In this document: one piece after another, positions 5,987 through 8,049 of the stretch | How the letters are laid out: each line of letters opens with the position of its first letter | Numbering within the stretch: position 1 is the first letter of the stretch | Source of the DNA: JBBIQS01 sp037442205 | GTDB lineage: Bacteria > Myxococcota > Myxococcia > Myxococcales > UBA5297 | Direction: 5' to 3' | Length of the DNA stretch: 8,049 nt | NCBI GenBank assembly: GCA_037442205.1 | Contig: JBBIQS010000161.1 | Span: 1-8,049, forward strand | Translations under genes and position numbers: made by a program | Notes under the pieces: generated by a model | What the model saw: only the letters and a program-made list of their open reading frames with translations | Told to the model about the DNA's origin: nothing | The model's database searches: none

Positions 5987-6982
5987 TTGAACGATGTCCG
6001 CGCACCCCAGTCCCGCCGACGCGTGCCGTTTGCCTGCGCGCTCATCTTCCTTGCGGCGCCGCTGTCTTCCGCCTCGGCGCAGCCCCGCATGGCCGCCCGG
6101 CTCGAGTACCGGGATCGCTCATCGCCCAGCTGCTTGAGCGAGCTCGAGCTGCGGCGCCTGGTGGCGGCGCGGCTGGGATACGACGGGCTGACCCAGGACG
6201 CCAAGAGCACCATCCGCGTCACGGTGAACGAGCCGGCCACCCAGGCAATCGTGGAGATGCTCTCGGGAGAATCGGTCGTCGGCCGCCGCGTGCTGGGCGC
6301 GCCGGACGGCTGCCGCTCGCTCGTCGACGCGCTCCCGTTCGCCATCAGCCTCGCGCTCGATCCGCTGCTCTCGCCGGCGGCCGCCGCCCCGGCCGATCCG
6401 CCCGCGCATCCCTCCCCTCCGGAGCCCGGCCCCGCGCCGGCGGCCGTTCCCGCCAGCCCAGTTCCCGCGGTGGAGACGAAGGAGCAGACGGTCGGGATCT
6501 CGTTCTCCCTGGGCGCCCTCGGCGTGCTCGGGCTCGAGCCGGCACCGACCGTCGGGACCAGCGCCCAGCTCGCGGTCCGCCGCGGCCCTTGGAGCGCGGC
6601 GTTCGAGGGGCGCCTGGACGCGCCGGCTCATCGCGGCGTGCCCGGCGGACAGGTCAGCGTCTCGGCGGTGATCGGCGAGCTTCTCGCCTGCCGGGAGCTC
6701 GATGCCTTCGGAGCCTGCCTGCTGGCAGGCCTCGCCCGGATGAGCCTGTCGTCGAACCGGCTGGTCGACGTCCGCGACGCGGCGCGCACTCCGGGAATCG
6801 CCGGGGCCCGCATCCAGTGGCGCGCGCCGCTCTCCGCGACCCTGGCGGCGGCGGTCTCGTTCGACCTCCAGGTTCCCCTCGGGACCGTCTCCCTGCGCGA
6901 CGCCGACGACGGAGCGACGCTGTGGTCCTCTCCGCCGGTCGCCGCCGCCCTGGGGCTGCGGCTCGAGGCCGGGCTCCCTTGA
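5987..6982 (+). CDS. Secreted two-domain envelope protein of myxobacterial type (hypothetical)
   Basis: A 331-residue protein when started at the TTG at 5987; the GTG at 6023 is an alternative, and neither has a clear Shine-Dalgarno site. Residues 1-31 form a signal peptide (basic SRRR, hydrophobic ACALIFLAAPL, cut after SASA). A soluble domain follows at about 32-127, with C49 in SPSCLSELELRRLVAARLGY and C109 in DGCRSLVDALPFAISLALDP, a possible disulfide pair. Next come a Pro/Ala linker (about 128-165) and a C-terminal domain with alternating strands that resembles a small outer-membrane barrel. That domain has closely spaced C235 and C244 (ELLACRELDAFGACLLAGL) and ends LGLRLEAGLP. From memory of myxobacterial genomes, this Cys-marked N-domain plus barrel recurs beside ECF sigma genes; I know of no assigned function. 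The sigma gene follows on the same strand, 78 bp downstream if its start is the TTG at 7061. It may be a target of, or a sensor for, the sigma system (inference). Confidence 0.75.
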   Translation: MNDVRAPQSRRRVPFACALIFLAAPLSSASAQPRMAARLEYRDRSSPSCLSELELRRLVAARLGYDGLTQDAKSTIRVTVNEPATQAIVEMLSGESVVGRRVLGAPDGCRSLVDALPFAISLALDPLLSPAAAAPADPPAHPSPPEPGPAPAAVPASPVPAVETKEQTVGISFSLGALGVLGLEPAPTVGTSAQLAVRRGPWSAAFEGRLDAPAHRGVPGGQVSVSAVIGELLACRELDAFGACLLAGLARMSLSSNRLVDVRDAARTPGIAGARIQWRAPLSATLAAAVSFDLQVPLGTVSLRDADDGATLWSSPPVAAALGLRLEAGLP

Positions 6983-7045
6983 ACCGCGAACGGCAGCGTG
7001 ATGGAAACGCGGCGAACCGACATGAGCATGGGCGGGAGAGATGAC

Positions 7046-7053
7046 AGGAAGGA
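7046..7053 (+). promoter_or_regulatory. Shine-Dalgarno site supporting a TTG start for the sigma factor
   Basis: AGGAAGGA ends 7 nt before the TTG at 7061 and is the best ribosome-binding site near this gene. The in-frame ATGs at 7001, 7022 and 7028 and the GTG at 6998 have no comparable site. Confidence 0.55.
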
Positions 7054-7060
7054 ACAGGCG

Positions 7061-7570
7061 TTGACCTTCCGGGTCCTCTACGATGCTTCGTTCGATCGAG
7101 TCTGGCGGCTGCTGCTCCGGCTGGGAGTGCGTGAAGCCGACCGCGAAGACCTGACGCAGGATGTGTTCGTGATCGCCGCCACTCGCTGGTCCGAGTTCGA
7201 CGGCGGCTCAGAGTGGGCGTGGCTGTCGGCCATCGCCGTGCGAGTGGCCGCCAATTACCGCCGACGGCCGAGACAACAGAAGGAGTCGGTAGAGGAAGTG
7301 GTCGGGGCGGACGTGATCGACCACCGCCCTGGGGTCCACGAGGCGCTCGCCGCCCGAGAGGCGCGCGCCACCCTGATGCGAGCGCTGTCCACGCTGAGCG
7401 ACGAGCAGCGGGAGACGGTTGTCCTCCACGACCTCGAGGGTCACGCTGCTCCAGAGATCTCCAAGATGCTGGCCGTGCCGCTCAACACCGTGTACTCCCG
7501 GCTTCGTCTCGGCCGCCAGGCCCTGGCCCGGTTCGTCGAGGGCGAGGACCGGAAGCGGGGCACGCCATGA
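7061..7570 (+). CDS. ECF-type RNA polymerase sigma-70 factor
   Basis: A 169-residue protein from the TTG supported by AGGAAGGA; starting at ATG 7022 or 7001 would add 13 or 20 residues (MSMGGRDDRKEQA...). Region 2 spans about 3-70: FRVLYDASFDRVWRLLLRLG, the region 2.2 signature DLTQDVF (30-36), WAWLSAIAVRVAANYRRR with the basic end of region 2.4. Region 4 spans about 105-160: LSTLSDEQRETVVLHDLEGH, then the helix-turn-helix PEISKMLAVPLNTVYSRLRLGRQ. There is no region 1 or 3, as expected for group 4 factors. It should direct core RNA polymerase to a small regulon, often including its own operon. Its stop overlaps the next gene's start by ATGA, so the two are translationally coupled, the classic sigma/anti-sigma layout. 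The ECF subgroup cannot be fixed by eye. Confidence 0.93.
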   Translation: MTFRVLYDASFDRVWRLLLRLGVREADREDLTQDVFVIAATRWSEFDGGSEWAWLSAIAVRVAANYRRRPRQQKESVEEVVGADVIDHRPGVHEALAAREARATLMRALSTLSDEQRETVVLHDLEGHAAPEISKMLAVPLNTVYSRLRLGRQALARFVEGEDRKRGTP

Positions 7571-8049
7571 GCGAGAGGGACCTGGGACCGATGCCGCCCG
7601 CTCTCGAAGAGCTCCTTTCGGCCGAGCGCGACGCCGACCGCGGGGTCGAGGGCCCGCCGCCGGGCGCCCGCGAGCGGGTGTTCGCCCACGTGGAGAACAT
7701 CCTCGGGGCCAAGGGCGACCTGCCGGCGCTCACGCCAACCGCGCAGCCCTCGCACGCGCCGGCTGCAAGAACGGCGGCGGGCAGGACCTTCTCCGCCAAG
7801 ATGCTCGCCGCCGCCTTCGCTGCGGGCGCGGCGGCCGGGGCCACGGCCACCTTCTACGCCACCCGGGCGACGCCGCCCGCTCCCGCCCTCACCGCTCCGG
7901 CGGCCGTTCCGTCTCCGGCGCCATTGCCGGTCCAAGCACCGCCGGCCGAATTCCCGCCGCCCGCCGCCCCACCCGCTCCCGCCCGGCCGGCGCCGAGCGG
8001 CAGGAGCGCGAGGGGAAGCCAGCCGCTTGCCGTCGGCGGAGAAGACCGC
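7567..8049 (+). CDS. Single-pass membrane protein, candidate anti-sigma factor (partial, 3' end off the right edge)
   Basis: The ATG at 7567 overlaps the sigma stop codon (ATGA). All 161 visible codons are open and the gene continues beyond the window. The cytoplasmic N-terminus (about 1-78) contains PALEELLSAERDADRG and PGARERVFAHVENILG. After a basic stretch (RTAAGRTFSAK) comes one transmembrane helix at about 79-97 (MLAAAFAAGAAAGATATFYA). A long Pro/Ala-rich segment follows, presumably periplasmic. Overlap with the sigma gene and the N-in/C-out layout suggest a membrane anti-sigma factor. The visible part has no cysteine, so it is not of the zinc-binding HxxxCxxC type. Myxobacterial proteins of this layout often continue into helical-repeat periplasmic domains, which cannot be seen here. 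The CDS call is firm; the anti-sigma role is inferred from context. Confidence 0.8.
   Translation, partial: MSERDLGPMPPALEELLSAERDADRGVEGPPPGARERVFAHVENILGAKGDLPALTPTAQPSHAPAARTAAGRTFSAKMLAAAFAAGAAAGATATFYATRATPPAPALTAPAAVPSPAPLPVQAPPAEFPPPAAPPAPARPAPSGRSARGSQPLAVGGEDR

Noticed and set aside
5328..6005. Long minus-strand open frames across 4946-6005 as a single large gene
   Set aside because: Only the pieces that give a signal peptide, strand-like body and barrel-like C-terminus look coding; the region above 5615 is Arg-rich in every frame.
5987..6080. Tat signal (SRRR) in the envelope protein
   Set aside because: The hydrophobic residues expected after the twin arginine (FLK) are absent; an ordinary Sec signal explains the sequence.

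Overview
The window is very GC-rich (about 70 % by eye), with codon third positions almost all G or C. It has long Ala/Pro-rich protein tails, an ECF sigma factor paired with a single-pass membrane protein, and a secreted envelope protein of a type I associate with myxobacteria. I read it as Myxococcota (former Deltaproteobacteria) or a close relative. This is inference; no rRNA or other marker gene is present.

Left half (1-4958), an alpha-glucan or polysaccharide locus. A GT4-like glycosyltransferase runs leftward on the minus strand from a GTG at 1773 and leaves the window at position 1. Its C-terminal tail is Ala/Pro-rich and ends in a 21-bp tandem repeat. About 300 bp of divergent intergenic DNA with a plausible sigma-70 promoter separates it from a rightward two-gene unit. 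The first gene, 2076-3314, encodes a Lys/Ala-rich basic N-terminus, a small Rho-N/SAP-like helical domain, a long Ala/Pro linker and a DUF4912 domain. The second, 3375-4958, is a GH57 1,4-alpha-glucan branching enzyme with all expected motifs, including both catalytic residues. The enzyme should introduce alpha-1,6 branches into alpha-1,4-glucan. The glycosyltransferase may act on the same or a related polymer.

Middle (4959-5986). A 22-bp inverted repeat straddles the GH57 stop codon. Facing it is a small minus-strand gene (4980-5615) that looks like a secreted beta-barrel envelope protein. Its signal peptide and C-terminus lie in one frame and its body in another, so it carries two compensating single-base frameshifts: either a pseudogene or an assembly artefact. 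About 370 bp of divergent intergenic DNA follows, with two small dyads and no gene.

Right part (5987-8049), a sigma/envelope module on the plus strand. It holds a secreted two-domain envelope protein, an ECF-type sigma-70 factor, and, overlapping the sigma gene by ATGA, a single-pass membrane protein that leaves the window at 8049. By position and topology the last is a candidate anti-sigma factor, although it lacks the zinc-binding anti-sigma motif. The module plausibly couples envelope state to transcription.

No RNA genes, insertion sequences, CRISPR arrays or attachment sites were seen.
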